Assembly: GCA_017432405.1 (NCBI GenBank)
Contig: JAFRJF010000053.1
Location: 1 to 5,862, forward strand
Source: Clostridia bacterium
Lineage (GTDB): Bacteria > Bacillota_A > Clostridia > Christensenellales > Aristaeellaceae
Reading direction: 5' to 3'
DNA: 5,862 nt
The position numbers and the translations under genes were made by a program. The number at the start of each line of letters is the position of its first letter. Position 1 is the stretch's first letter. A model generated the notes under the pieces. The model made no database searches and was not told the origin of the DNA. It worked only from the letters and a program-made list of their open reading frames with translations. Below are positions 1-5,057 of this stretch, one piece after another.

Positions 1-276
1 CCGGGATGGAGACGCTGGTGAGGCTGGAGCAGCGATAAAACGCATCTTCCCCAATGCTTGTGACACTGTCTGGGATGGAGACGCTGATGAGGCTGGAGCA
101 GCGATAAAACGCATCTTCCCCAATGCTTGTGACACTGTCCGGGATGGAGACGCTGATGAGGCTGGAGCAGCGATAAAACGCATCTTCCCCAATGCTTGTG
201 ACACTGTCTGGGATGGAGACGCTGGTGAGGCTGTCGCATTCGTAAAACGCCTTCTCCCCAATCACCGTGACGCTGT
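1..276 (-). repeat. Near-identical 69-bp tandem repeats coding 23-residue LRR units
   Basis: Units lie at 1-69, 70-138, 139-207 and 208-276, with a diverged fifth register starting at 277. The first three differ from one another at only one or two sites: CCG/CCA proline, which is silent, and ATC/ACC, which is Ile/Thr. The fourth matches for its first 26 bases and then diverges towards the N-terminal cap unit. Such DNA-level identity points to recent unit duplication or homogenisation, so copy number may vary between strains or collapse in assembly. The array continues past the left edge. Confidence 0.95.
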
Positions 277-637
277 TCGGGATCACCACATCCCCGCCCG
301 CGCCTTTGTACTTCACAAGTATCCCATTGATGATCTCAAAATCCTCCGCCCCGTCATTGCTGGCGACTGCATTGTCGGCGGGAACGGTGGCCGGTTCCAG
401 GCCCTCCGGGGAGAGGTCGAGTGAAATACCATCGTTCTCTTCAGTGATCGGAAGCTCCACATCATCCATTGACAGATCATCTTCAAGGATGATTCCGTCA
501 TCGGCGGCTTCGAGCTGAACCTCCAAATCCGAGCCGTCGCCCAGTATGATCTCTTCGTCCGCTTCCGCGCATGCGCAGGTCATGGCCAACGCCGCAAACA
601 GCAGCGCGGCCAGCAGATACACCCAGAACTTCTTCAT
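1..637 (-). CDS. Secreted BspA-like leucine-rich-repeat protein (LRR_5), C-terminus beyond window
   Basis: The minus-strand frame is open from the ATG at 637-635 to the left edge, giving 212 visible residues and no stop. Residues 1-24 form a signal peptide: MKK, a hydrophobic core, and an A-C-A site before E25. Residues 25-100 are an acidic, low-complexity linker rich in D and E. Residues 100-118 (FEIINGILVKYKGAGGDVV) match the cap that usually precedes LRR_5 repeats. From residue 119 come 23-residue repeats of the form IPDSVTSIGEDAFYRCSSL, the Treponema/BspA-type LRR. Proteins of this family are exported and often bind host or bacterial surfaces; binding here is inference. The start is supported by AGGAGG eight bases upstream. 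Total length, cell-wall anchor and ligand cannot be seen. A perfect leftward promoter at 1126-1098 may drive it through a roughly 450-nt leader. Confidence 0.9.
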   Translation of the reverse strand, partial: MKKFWVYLLAALLFAALAMTCACAEADEEIILGDGSDLEVQLEAADDGIILEDDLSMDDVELPITEENDGISLDLSPEGLEPATVPADNAVASNDGAEDFEIINGILVKYKGAGGDVVIPNSVTVIGEKAFYECDSLTSVSIPDSVTSIGEDAFYRCSSLISVSIPDSVTSIGEDAFYRCSSLISVSIPDSVTSIGEDAFYRCSSLTSVSIP

Positions 638-645
638 GTAGATAA

Positions 646-651
646 CCTCCT
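646..651 (-). promoter_or_regulatory. Ribosome binding site of the LRR gene
   Basis: On the minus strand this reads AGGAGG, a perfect anti-Shine-Dalgarno match, eight bases before the ATG at 637-635. It fixes the start of the LRR protein at the signal peptide. Confidence 0.85.
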
Positions 652-716
652 GTCAATTAAAATCGTGATGGTTCAGTCGTATGTGAATGGTGATTTGGTG
701 GGAAGATGCGCCAGTA

Positions 717-950
717 CAAAGCCTTCCCCAGGCAGCGAAGCTGCCGGTTCAGGCTGTGCGCAGCCATGCCCTTGGGCGGAAGGTGGGTTTCGGTGAAAAC
801 GCTTGCGTTTTCGCCGAAAGACGGATGAGGTCGTTCTCCTGAGAGAAACCATGCAAACCGACGTTACCGCGGGGAGACCGACCTCATCCGACCCGCTACG
901 CGGCCCACCTTCCCCTAAACCGCTCCCTTCGGTCACTGGGGAAGGCTTTG
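717..950. mobile_element. MITE-like structured element with 14-bp terminal inverted repeats
   Basis: The ends are a perfect 14-bp inverted repeat: CAAAGCCTTCCCCA at 717-730 and its complement at 937-950. Inside lie nested stems. 776-787 pairs with 904-915 (11 of 12). 822-839 pairs with 873-890 (17 of 18). There are also local hairpins at 731-745 (6 bp), 752-765 (5 bp), 788-819 (14 bp including one G-U), 834-847 (5 bp) and 893-903 (4 bp). Together they would fold the whole 234 bases into a branched, cloverleaf-like shape. No convincing protein is encoded and no clear target duplication flanks it. From memory, GGAAGGTG...GACGGATGAGG motifs like these recur as dispersed repeats in gut Firmicutes, but this was not checked. 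It could be a non-autonomous transposable element or a structured RNA in the LRR leader. Confidence 0.7.
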
Positions 951-1066
951 GTTCCACTGTCAACCACTCCTGTTCCCGTTTCCTCGTTTTCCCAACAAAT
1001 CAGAATTCACCCGACTGATATAGGCGCAAAAAACCGAATGTCCCAAAGCATCCAGCATTCTCCATC
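951..1066. other. Intergenic stretch with no recognisable gene
   Basis: No supported coding frame, hairpin or promoter was found here. The only notable string is ACAAATCAGAATTC at 995-1008, which recurs exactly at 5072-5085. A frame open from an ATG at 948 runs through into the Xre gene, but it crosses the element end and the operators and has no ribosome binding site. Confidence 0.5.
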
Positions 1067-1070
1067 TATA

Positions 1071-1088
1071 ATACAACAAACGATGTAT
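1071..1088. promoter_or_regulatory. Operator-like site OL, ATACA-N8-TGTAT
   Basis: The sequence ATACAACAAACGATGTAT has inverted half-sites ATACA and TGTAT. Its reverse complement matches the site at 1101-1118 at 15 of 18 positions. The two sites are spaced 30 bp apart, close to three helical turns, so they lie on the same DNA face. It covers the predicted start and early transcribed region of the leftward promoter. It lies about 90 bases before the Xre start, so Xre is the likely binder (inference). Confidence 0.7.
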
Positions 1089-1089
1089 T

Positions 1090-1121
1090 TTGACTCAATT
1101 ATACATCATACGTTGTATTAT
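1090..1121 (+). promoter_or_regulatory. Possible rightward promoter for xre
   Basis: TTGACT at 1090-1095 is a five-of-six match to a -35 box. The downstream -10 is poor: TTGTAT at 17 bases spacing, or TATTAT (1116-1121) at an over-long 20. A forward TATAAT also sits at 1067-1072 but lacks a -35. The xre promoter is therefore probably weak or activator-dependent, and its exact position is uncertain. Confidence 0.35.
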
Positions 1122-1126
1122 GTCAA
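1098..1126 (-). promoter_or_regulatory. Perfect-consensus leftward sigma-70 promoter
   Basis: On the minus strand TTGACA (1126-1121) is followed by a 17-base spacer and TATAAT (1103-1098), an exact match to the vegetative consensus with optimal spacing. Transcription would start near 1091 and run left through the structured element to the LRR gene at 637; no other minus-strand gene lies between. The operator-like site at 1101-1118 lies almost wholly within the spacer and touches the -10, so bound repressor would block polymerase. Confidence 0.75.
1101..1118. promoter_or_regulatory. Operator-like site OR, ATACA-N8-TGTAT
   Basis: The sequence ATACATCATACGTTGTAT is the second copy of the operator, with the same half-sites as 1071-1088. 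It lies between the -35 and -10 of the leftward promoter. It also overlaps the best -10 candidate of the rightward xre promoter, so a single bound dimer could repress both directions. The arrangement resembles phage and toxin-antitoxin Xre control regions. Confidence 0.7.
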
Positions 1127-1175
1127 TGTAATCTTCGCCGAATGCGTTTTCAGCCCCGGCGGCCTGGAGGAACGG

Positions 1176-1424
1176 ATGCACTACACGCGCTTGCGGGACC
1201 TGAGGGAGGACTGCGACCTGACGCAGGAGCAACTTGTGGAGGCCCTCGGGATGCACAAGACCACCTATACCAACTATGAGCAGGGCAAGCGGGAAATCCC
1301 CTTCGCGCTGGTCATCCAGCTTGCGAATTATTACAACGTCTCAATCAATTATATCGCCGGCATCGACAAACGCCCCACGCCCCTGTACCCCAACCGCCCC
1401 TGCCCCTGGAGGGGCGACAGATGA
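1176..1424 (+). CDS. Small Xre-family HTH transcriptional regulator
   Basis: This 82-residue protein is essentially one Cro/C1-type helix-turn-helix domain. T16-G25 (TQEQLVEALG) and M26-R39 (MHKTTYTNYEQGKR) form the scaffold and recognition helices. The motif IPFALVIQLANYYNVSINYIAG (shortened here: ALVIQLANYYNVSINYIAG) completes the five-helix fold, followed by a short proline-rich tail. Such proteins bind DNA as dimers and usually repress their own and a neighbouring promoter. The ATG at 1176 was chosen because GGAGG lies five bases upstream at 1166-1170; longer frames would run through the operators. Paired operator-like sites lie just upstream and a terminator just downstream, so it is probably a one-gene, autoregulated unit. 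Targets are inferred to be the leftward promoter towards the LRR gene. The MNT gene downstream may be functionally linked, but a terminator separates them. Confidence 0.9.
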   Translation: MHYTRLRDLREDCDLTQEQLVEALGMHKTTYTNYEQGKREIPFALVIQLANYYNVSINYIAGIDKRPTPLYPNRPCPWRGDR

Positions 1425-1428
1425 CAAG

Positions 1429-1457
1429 CCTGCTGCGGTATGCGGCGGGTGTTTTTT
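1429..1457 (+). terminator. Rho-independent terminator after xre
   Basis: An 8-bp stem CCTGCTGC / GCGGCGGG (1429-1436 with 1442-1449, two G-U pairs) closes a five-base loop and is followed by a run of six T at 1452-1457. It begins five bases after the xre stop. Confidence 0.75.
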
Positions 1458-1477
1458 ATGCAGCAAATGCTTGTACG

Positions 1478-1513
1478 TTGATCCTTGCCTTTTTTCACAA
1501 CCTATGATAAGAT
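1478..1513 (+). promoter_or_regulatory. Probable promoter of the MNT gene
   Basis: Two overlapping solutions exist: TTGATC (1478-1483) with TATGAT (1503-1508) at 19 bases, or TTGCCT (1485-1490) with TAAGAT (1508-1513) at 17 bases. The position between the xre terminator and the MNT start fits a separate transcription unit. Neither match is strong. Confidence 0.4.
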
Positions 1514-1541
1514 AGAGCCAGAACAGGAATTATGGACAGCA

Positions 1542-1549
1542 GGGAGGTG
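1542..1549 (+). promoter_or_regulatory. Ribosome binding site that decides the MNT start
   Basis: GGGAGGTG lies eight bases (from the last G of GGAGG) before the ATG at 1556. The upstream in-frame ATG at 1532 has no such site and would place this sequence inside the coding region, so 1556 is preferred. Confidence 0.75.
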
Positions 1550-1555
1550 TCAACT

Positions 1556-1903
1556 ATGTGCGACAGGAAAGAGGCTCTGTCCATACTTGACGAAGCGATT
1601 GAACGCTGTTCCAAGGTGTTGCCGATCAGGGACGCCTATCTGTACGGCTCCTATGCCCGTGGGGATTATCGCCCCTATTCGGACGTGGATATCATGCTCA
1701 TCACATCCCACACAGAGAAGGAGATATCATCAAAAAGCTGGCAAGTGTCGGAGATTGTCGGTGATATGTGCATCGACCATGATGTGACGATCTCCGTGAC
1801 GGTTCGCTCACAGGAGCAGTTTAAACGACAGGCGCTTCCGTATTATCAAAATATCGCCACGGAAGGGATTCGCTATAAGGCCGGGAGGACCGGATACGCA
1901 TGA
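1556..1903 (+). CDS. MNT-type minimal nucleotidyltransferase (MntA-like)
   Basis: This 115-residue protein has the polymerase-beta nucleotidyltransferase signature GSYARGDYRPYSDVD at residues 31-45. G31-S32 is the nucleotide-binding motif and D43 and D45 are metal ligands. The likely third carboxylate is D76 in IDHDVTISV. The C-terminus (PYYQNIATEGIRYKA, 95-109) is typical of stand-alone MNT proteins, and the length is normal. In HepT-MntA systems the MNT protein AMPylates and neutralises a HEPN RNase toxin encoded beside it; that role is family knowledge and not shown here. No HEPN gene is present in this window. Instead, its stop overlaps a 24-codon ORF by ATGA. Base composition is more AT-rich than the helD gene downstream, which suggests acquisition. 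It may be an orphan antitoxin or have another substrate. Confidence 0.88.
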   Translation: MCDRKEALSILDEAIERCSKVLPIRDAYLYGSYARGDYRPYSDVDIMLITSHTEKEISSKSWQVSEIVGDMCIDHDVTISVTVRSQEQFKRQALPYYQNIATEGIRYKAGRTGYA

Positions 1904-1974
1904 CACCTATCCAGTTTATTATTGTCATTGGAGAGTATCTTGCCGCGCAAGGAGTAACGATTCCTGAAAGATAG
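1900..1974 (+). CDS. 24-codon ORF translationally coupled to the MNT gene
   Basis: The ATG overlaps the MNT stop as ATGA (1900-1903), the classic layout for coupled translation, and the frame ends at TAG 1972-1974. The peptide begins MTPIQFIIVIGEYLAAQGV, with a short hydrophobic stretch, and ends in PER. It is not recognisable as a HEPN domain. It could be the start of a partner gene cut by a later rearrangement, a true small peptide, or chance. The terminator that follows at 1993 closes the transcription unit right after it. Confidence 0.4.
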   Translation: MTPIQFIIVIGEYLAAQGVTIPER

Positions 1975-1992
1975 AATATGAAATATTCTTTT

Positions 1993-2029
1993 CCTCGTGA
2001 AACACCCTTTCACGGGGCCTTTTCTTTTT
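1993..2029 (+). terminator. Rho-independent terminator after the MNT unit
   Basis: A 10-bp stem CCTCGTGAAA / TTTCACGGGG (1993-2002 with 2008-2017, one G-U pair) has a five-base loop and is followed by CCTTTTCTTTTT. Just upstream lies a separate perfect 7-bp hairpin, AGAATAT-GAA-ATATTCT (1973-1989), which overlaps the stop of the mini-ORF. Confidence 0.85.
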
Positions 2030-2039
2030 CATTACCTTG

Positions 2040-2048
2040 TGCTATAAT
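2040..2048 (+). promoter_or_regulatory. Extended -10 promoter of the DUF4160/DUF2442 unit
   Basis: TGCTATAAT combines an extended -10 TGn motif with a perfect TATAAT at 2043-2048. No good -35 is seen; the region at that spacing is the T-rich tail of the preceding terminator, which is compatible with an extended -10 promoter. Transcription would start near 2055, before the DUF4160 remnant. Confidence 0.6.
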
Positions 2049-2101
2049 AGAATATCTTGAATTGGGTGTCAACCTGCATTCCATGAAGAAGGTGAGCGAA
2101 C

Positions 2102-2158
2102 GTGCCTGAACTGAGCCGCTTCGGGGGCATGATCCTCTATTTCCGGTTATTGAGGTGA
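2102..2158 (+). pseudogene. DUF4160 gene remnant (N-terminus only)
   Basis: A GTG start preceded by AAGGTGAG (2089-2096, five-base gap) opens an 18-codon frame encoding VPELSRFGGMILYFRLLR, ending at TGA 2156-2158. The first 14 residues match the conserved start of DUF4160 proteins (MPE-SRF-G-hydrophobic pattern, recalled from the family). The rest of the normal roughly 80-100 residue protein, including its histidine-rich PPHxH segment, is missing. Its position directly before DUF2442, with the stop inside that gene's ribosome binding site, is the standard order of the pair. This looks like an internal deletion that kept the expression signals. It may still be translated as a leader peptide. 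Confidence 0.65.
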
Positions 2159-2163
2159 AGCAA

Positions 2164-2457
2164 ATGTATATCCTGAACGACATCTGCTATGCCGGCCAAC
2201 TGCAGGAGGGCATCAAGGTGACGGAGGCCAGGCCCCTGCGGGGCGGCATGCTGCTGGTCACCTTCTCCACCGGCGAAAAGCGGCTGTTTGATACGACCAC
2301 GCTGCAGGGCCCGGCGTTTGCCCCGCTTGCGGATGAAGCCGTTTTCAGCCACCCCGTGCTGTTCCACGGCGTGATCACCTGGAACGACGGGGAAATCGAC
2401 GTCGCGCCGGAGACGGTCTATCGCAACAGCTATGCCTATGAGGACATGGCGATGTAA
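2164..2457 (+). CDS. DUF2442 domain protein
   Basis: The 97-residue protein starts MYILNDICYAGQLQEGIKV and carries the DUF2442 features: a KPL/RPLRGGMLLVTFSTGEKRLFD strand region (residues 24-44, partly quoted), then HGVITWNDGEIDVAPETVY near the C-terminus. The family is small, all alpha/beta, of unknown function, and commonly lies next to DUF4160 as a proposed toxin-antitoxin-like pair. The ATG at 2164 has GAGGTG six bases upstream (2152-2157); an in-frame GTG at 2155 would fall inside that site and was rejected. It is intact while its partner upstream is reduced to a stub. The helD gene follows after 46 bases on the same strand without a terminator, so co-transcription is possible. GC content is high, like helD and unlike the MNT region. 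Confidence 0.85.
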   Translation: MYILNDICYAGQLQEGIKVTEARPLRGGMLLVTFSTGEKRLFDTTTLQGPAFAPLADEAVFSHPVLFHGVITWNDGEIDVAPETVYRNSYAYEDMAM

Positions 2458-2470
2458 GCCAATAAATGAG

Positions 2471-2484
2471 GGCGGCGCGCCGCC
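2471..2484. repeat. 14-bp perfect GC palindrome between DUF2442 and helD
   Basis: GGCGGCGCGCCGCC is its own reverse complement. It lies nine bases before the helD ribosome binding site. It lacks a T-run, so it is not a classical terminator; it could be a weak attenuator, a protein site, or chance in GC-rich DNA. Confidence 0.6.
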
Positions 2485-2503
2485 ATCACCCCGGAGGTTA
2501 TCC

Positions 2504-4642
2504 ATGAATCAATCCAATGAATTGCGCGAGGAGCAGGCCTATACCGCGCGGGTGCAGCAGCTGCTGTTGGCCCTGATCGAGCAGGCGCGGGTCATCTCCA
2601 GCGACCACCTGCAATCGATCCAGGCCATCGTGGCCGACGCCTGGGAGGACCTGCGCGTCAAGCCCACCGCCCTGTCGGAGGAGGACCTGGAGCAGCTCTC
2701 CGCCGAGGTGGACCGCTTTGTGGTGCGGCGGCAGTTCGCCGACAGCCTGGCCCAGCGCTCGGAGCGGATGCTGATGAACCCCTTCTTCGCCCGGGTGGAC
2801 TTCGCCGAGGGCGAGGACGGCGCGCCGGAGAAGATCGTCATCGGGCTGTACAGCCTGAAGGACGAGAAGGGCGAGCTGCTGGTGCACGACTGGCGCGCGC
2901 CGGTGTGCAGCCTGTATTACGACGCCATGCCCGGCCCCGCGAAGTACGACAGCCCCTCCGGCGAGATCGCGGGCAACCTGACGCTCAAGCGCCAGTACCG
3001 CATGGAGAACGGGCGGCTGCGCTACTTCGTGGATACCTCGCTGTCCATCGACGATTCCATGCTGCTGGACATCCTCTCCGGGGCCACCAGCCGCCACATG
3101 CGCCAGATCGTGGCCACCATACAGGCCGAGCAGAACGCCGCCATCCGCCAGGAGGGGGCGCGGGTGGTGTCGGTGGTGGGCAGCGCCGGGTCTGGCAAGA
3201 CCAGCGTGGCCATGCACCGGGCCGCCTACCTGCTGTACCGCCGCCGGGACGTGCTGGACGCCAGCAAGATCATGATCCTCTCGCCCAGCACCGCCTTCTC
3301 CGAGTATGTCTCCGGGGTGCTGCCCCAGCTGGGGGAGGAGAACATCCGCGCCCGCACGCTGCGAGAGGTGGTGGAGGGCGTGCTGGGCCGCAAGGTCGAA
3401 AAGCCCTACCGCCAGCTGGAGGCGCTGCTGGACGCCGGCGGGGAATTGCGGCGGCTGTCAGTGGGCTACAAGGGCGGCGCTCAATTCCTGGGGCTGCTGG
3501 AGCGCTACGCCGACGACTTTGCCGCCAACGGCCCCGTCTTCCGGGACGTTCGGCTGGACAAGCAGGTGCTCATCCGCAGGGACGAGCTGGCGCGAATGTA
3601 CCGAAACGAGCTGTACCTGCTCTCCCCGGCCCAGAAGCTGCAGCGAATGGCCGCCACGCTGCAGACCCGGCTGGAGGGCTGGGAGGAGAAGCTGTACCGG
3701 CAGTACGAGAAGAGCTATTCCGGAAAGTATAGCCAGCGGGAGCTGCGGCAGATGAGCAACATGGCCGTGGCCCAGCGCCTGCAGCCGGTGCGATCCCAGC
3801 TGCGGCAGATGTTGGAGCCCGGCGGCCATGACCTGCTGCGCCGGGCCATGCGCGCCGCGCCGAAGCCGCTGGCGGACGCGCTCTACGACAACCACGCCGC
3901 CGGGGTGACCTGGTGGGAGGACGCCGTGGCCGAGGCCTACCTGCTGGCCAAGCTGGGCTTTTCCACCCCGGACAAGCAGATCTACCACCTGCTGGTGGAC
4001 GAGTGCCAGGACTACTCCGACACGGCCCTGGCCCTGCTGGGCTGCCACTATCCCAACGCCCGGGTGACACTGCTGGGCGACCCCAAGCAGCGCACGACCC
4101 CCGGCATGGAAGCCTGCGACCCGTCCCGCTGGGGCGCCTGCTTCGGCATGCCCGGGGCGCCGGTGTTCCCGCTGACCCGCTGCTACCGCTCCACCAAGCC
4201 CATCGCCGAGCTGTGCAATCGTATATTGCCCGAGGGCGAGGCGCTGGAGCCCTTCGGACGGGAGGGGGCCGAGCCGATCGTGGCCCGGTATTCCGAGCAG
4301 CGGCTGAGGGAGACCGTCGACGCCTTCCGCGCCGCGGGCCACAAGTCCATCGCGGTGATCACCCGCAGCCAGGCCCAGGCGGATTCCCTGTCCACAAAGC
4401 TGGAGCGGGTCTACCGGCTGGACGGCGGCGAGGCCGACCTGAACTACGAGACCGGCGACAACGTGGTGGCCTGCTACCACCTGACCAAGGGCATGGAGTT
4501 CGACGCCGTGGTGGTCGCCTGGCCCGAGGTCCCGCTGACCCAGGACGAGCGCCGAAGGCTGTACACTGCCGCGTCAAGGGCGCTGCACGGTTTGGCCGTG
4601 CTGGGGGGAGAGGAACTTGTACGGGAAATCAGTATATTCTGA
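2504..4642 (+). CDS. helD: HelD-like superfamily 1 ATPase (RNA polymerase recycling factor)
   Basis: The 712-residue protein has the HelD layout. The N-terminal region (about 1-80) is helical and charged, as expected for the arm that enters the RNA polymerase secondary channel. HDWRAPVCSLYYD with D129-W130-R131 is the family signature. The Q-motif IQAEQN is at 206-211 and Walker A GSAGSGKTS has K232. A long HelD-specific insert follows. Walker B is DECQD (499-503), motif III is GDPKQ (525-529), CYRST has R562, KGMEFD is at 662-667, and YTAASRALH is at 687-695 with the arginine finger R692. All catalytic motifs are intact. Known HelD proteins remove stalled RNA polymerase from DNA using ATP; some relatives give rifampicin tolerance. 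B. subtilis HelD is slightly longer (about 774). The ATG follows GGAGG by six bases (2493-2497). No clear terminator follows the stop. A UvrD-type helicase role is a less likely alternative. Confidence 0.9.
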   Translation: MNQSNELREEQAYTARVQQLLLALIEQARVISSDHLQSIQAIVADAWEDLRVKPTALSEEDLEQLSAEVDRFVVRRQFADSLAQRSERMLMNPFFARVDFAEGEDGAPEKIVIGLYSLKDEKGELLVHDWRAPVCSLYYDAMPGPAKYDSPSGEIAGNLTLKRQYRMENGRLRYFVDTSLSIDDSMLLDILSGATSRHMRQIVATIQAEQNAAIRQEGARVVSVVGSAGSGKTSVAMHRAAYLLYRRRDVLDASKIMILSPSTAFSEYVSGVLPQLGEENIRARTLREVVEGVLGRKVEKPYRQLEALLDAGGELRRLSVGYKGGAQFLGLLERYADDFAANGPVFRDVRLDKQVLIRRDELARMYRNELYLLSPAQKLQRMAATLQTRLEGWEEKLYRQYEKSYSGKYSQRELRQMSNMAVAQRLQPVRSQLRQMLEPGGHDLLRRAMRAAPKPLADALYDNHAAGVTWWEDAVAEAYLLAKLGFSTPDKQIYHLLVDECQDYSDTALALLGCHYPNARVTLLGDPKQRTTPGMEACDPSRWGACFGMPGAPVFPLTRCYRSTKPIAELCNRILPEGEALEPFGREGAEPIVARYSEQRLRETVDAFRAAGHKSIAVITRSQAQADSLSTKLERVYRLDGGEADLNYETGDNVVACYHLTKGMEFDAVVVAWPEVPLTQDERRRLYTAASRALHGLAVLGGEELVREISIF

Positions 4643-4644
4643 TT
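4627..4644. repeat. Hairpin spanning the helD stop codon
   Basis: AATCAG / CTGATT (4627-4632 with 4639-4644) form a perfect 6-bp stem around an AT loop and include the TGA stop. No T-run follows, so it is weak evidence for a terminator. Confidence 0.4.
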
Positions 4645-4683
4645 AATCGAGATGTTTGAGGTATAGCAGAGGAGAGGATTAAA

Positions 4684-5057
4684 GGCAATAGGCAATAGGG
4701 AATAGGCAATAGGAAAAGCCGCGCACGGAACGTTGCAGCCAAGACAAAGGAAACGTTCCCGCGAAGAAAGAGAAGCCCGAAATCCCACAAAAGCCTGTAA
4801 CGGCAGCGCAGACGCCGCTCTGAAGGACTAACTTCATCTCGCTGCTGAGACAGGTAGTATATCGTTCGACAATAAACTGGACCATATGGATTGGGAAAAA
4901 TCAACAATATCTCAGATTATACGGTCCAGTTAATTAAAAGACGCTGTAGTAGTTATTCCTTTAGGATGACACGCACGATATCGATATGTACGCGGCAGCC
5001 GCCATTCCTATTGCCTATTCCCTATTCCCTATTGCCTAATCCCTAATCCCTATTCCC
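4684..5057. repeat. Non-coding element bounded by inverted arrays of a 7-nt repeat
   Basis: At 4684-4713 four units GGCAATA, GGCAATA, GGGAATA, GGCAATA run head to tail. At 5007-5057 seven units of TATTGCC, TATTCCC or TAATCCC run in the opposite sense. The reverse complement of 4684-4713 matches 5007-5036 at 29 of 30 positions. The roughly 350 bases between them have no credible gene. Structure inside includes GGAACGTT (4727-4734) pairing with 4752-4759, a 5+6 bp interrupted stem between 4794-4808 and 4840-4854, and a further inverted repeat at 4871-4935. This resembles a MITE with terminal repeats, or heptanucleotide STRR-type repeats known from cyanobacteria; the actual class is unknown. Confidence 0.7.
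4871..4935. repeat. 17-bp imperfect inverted repeat around ACTGGACC
   Basis: AATAAACTGGACCATAT (4871-4887) and ATACGGTCCAGTTAATT (4919-4935) are inverted copies matching at 15 of 17 positions, with a 31-base AT-rich centre. It could be a large hairpin, a regulator site, or a tiny terminal-repeat remnant of a mobile element nested within the larger repeat. Confidence 0.65.

Noticed and set aside
1..276. CRISPR array
   Set aside because: The 69-bp repeats abut without unique spacers and are in frame as LRR codons of a signal-peptide protein.
673..963. 96-residue minus-strand and overlapping plus-strand proteins over the 717-950 element
   Set aside because: They follow the inverted-repeat structure, lack ribosome binding sites and look like no protein family.
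948..1175. N-terminal extension of the Xre protein to an ATG at 948
   Set aside because: It would translate through both operators and the promoter, and the start has no ribosome binding site; 1176 has one and gives a normal small HTH protein.
1532..1555. Upstream ATG of the MNT gene
   Set aside because: The strong GGGAGGTG lies downstream of it and fits the ATG at 1556.
1556..1974. Complete HepT-MntA toxin-antitoxin pair
   Set aside because: No HEPN domain or RxxxxH-type motif is encoded on either side within the window.
2432..2503. helD start at an ATG inside the DUF2442 gene
   Set aside because: It would overlap DUF2442 and add 24 non-family residues, while GGAGG sits correctly before 2504.
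2498..4480. Long minus-strand open frames (239 and 340 codons) opposite helD
   Set aside because: They are mirror frames of a GC-rich codon-biased gene, with low-complexity composition and no recognisable domain.
4629..4907. Minus-strand 92-codon frame next to helD
   Set aside because: It runs through the heptamer array (LLPIPYCLLP), has no ribosome binding site that I can see, and resembles translated repeat DNA.
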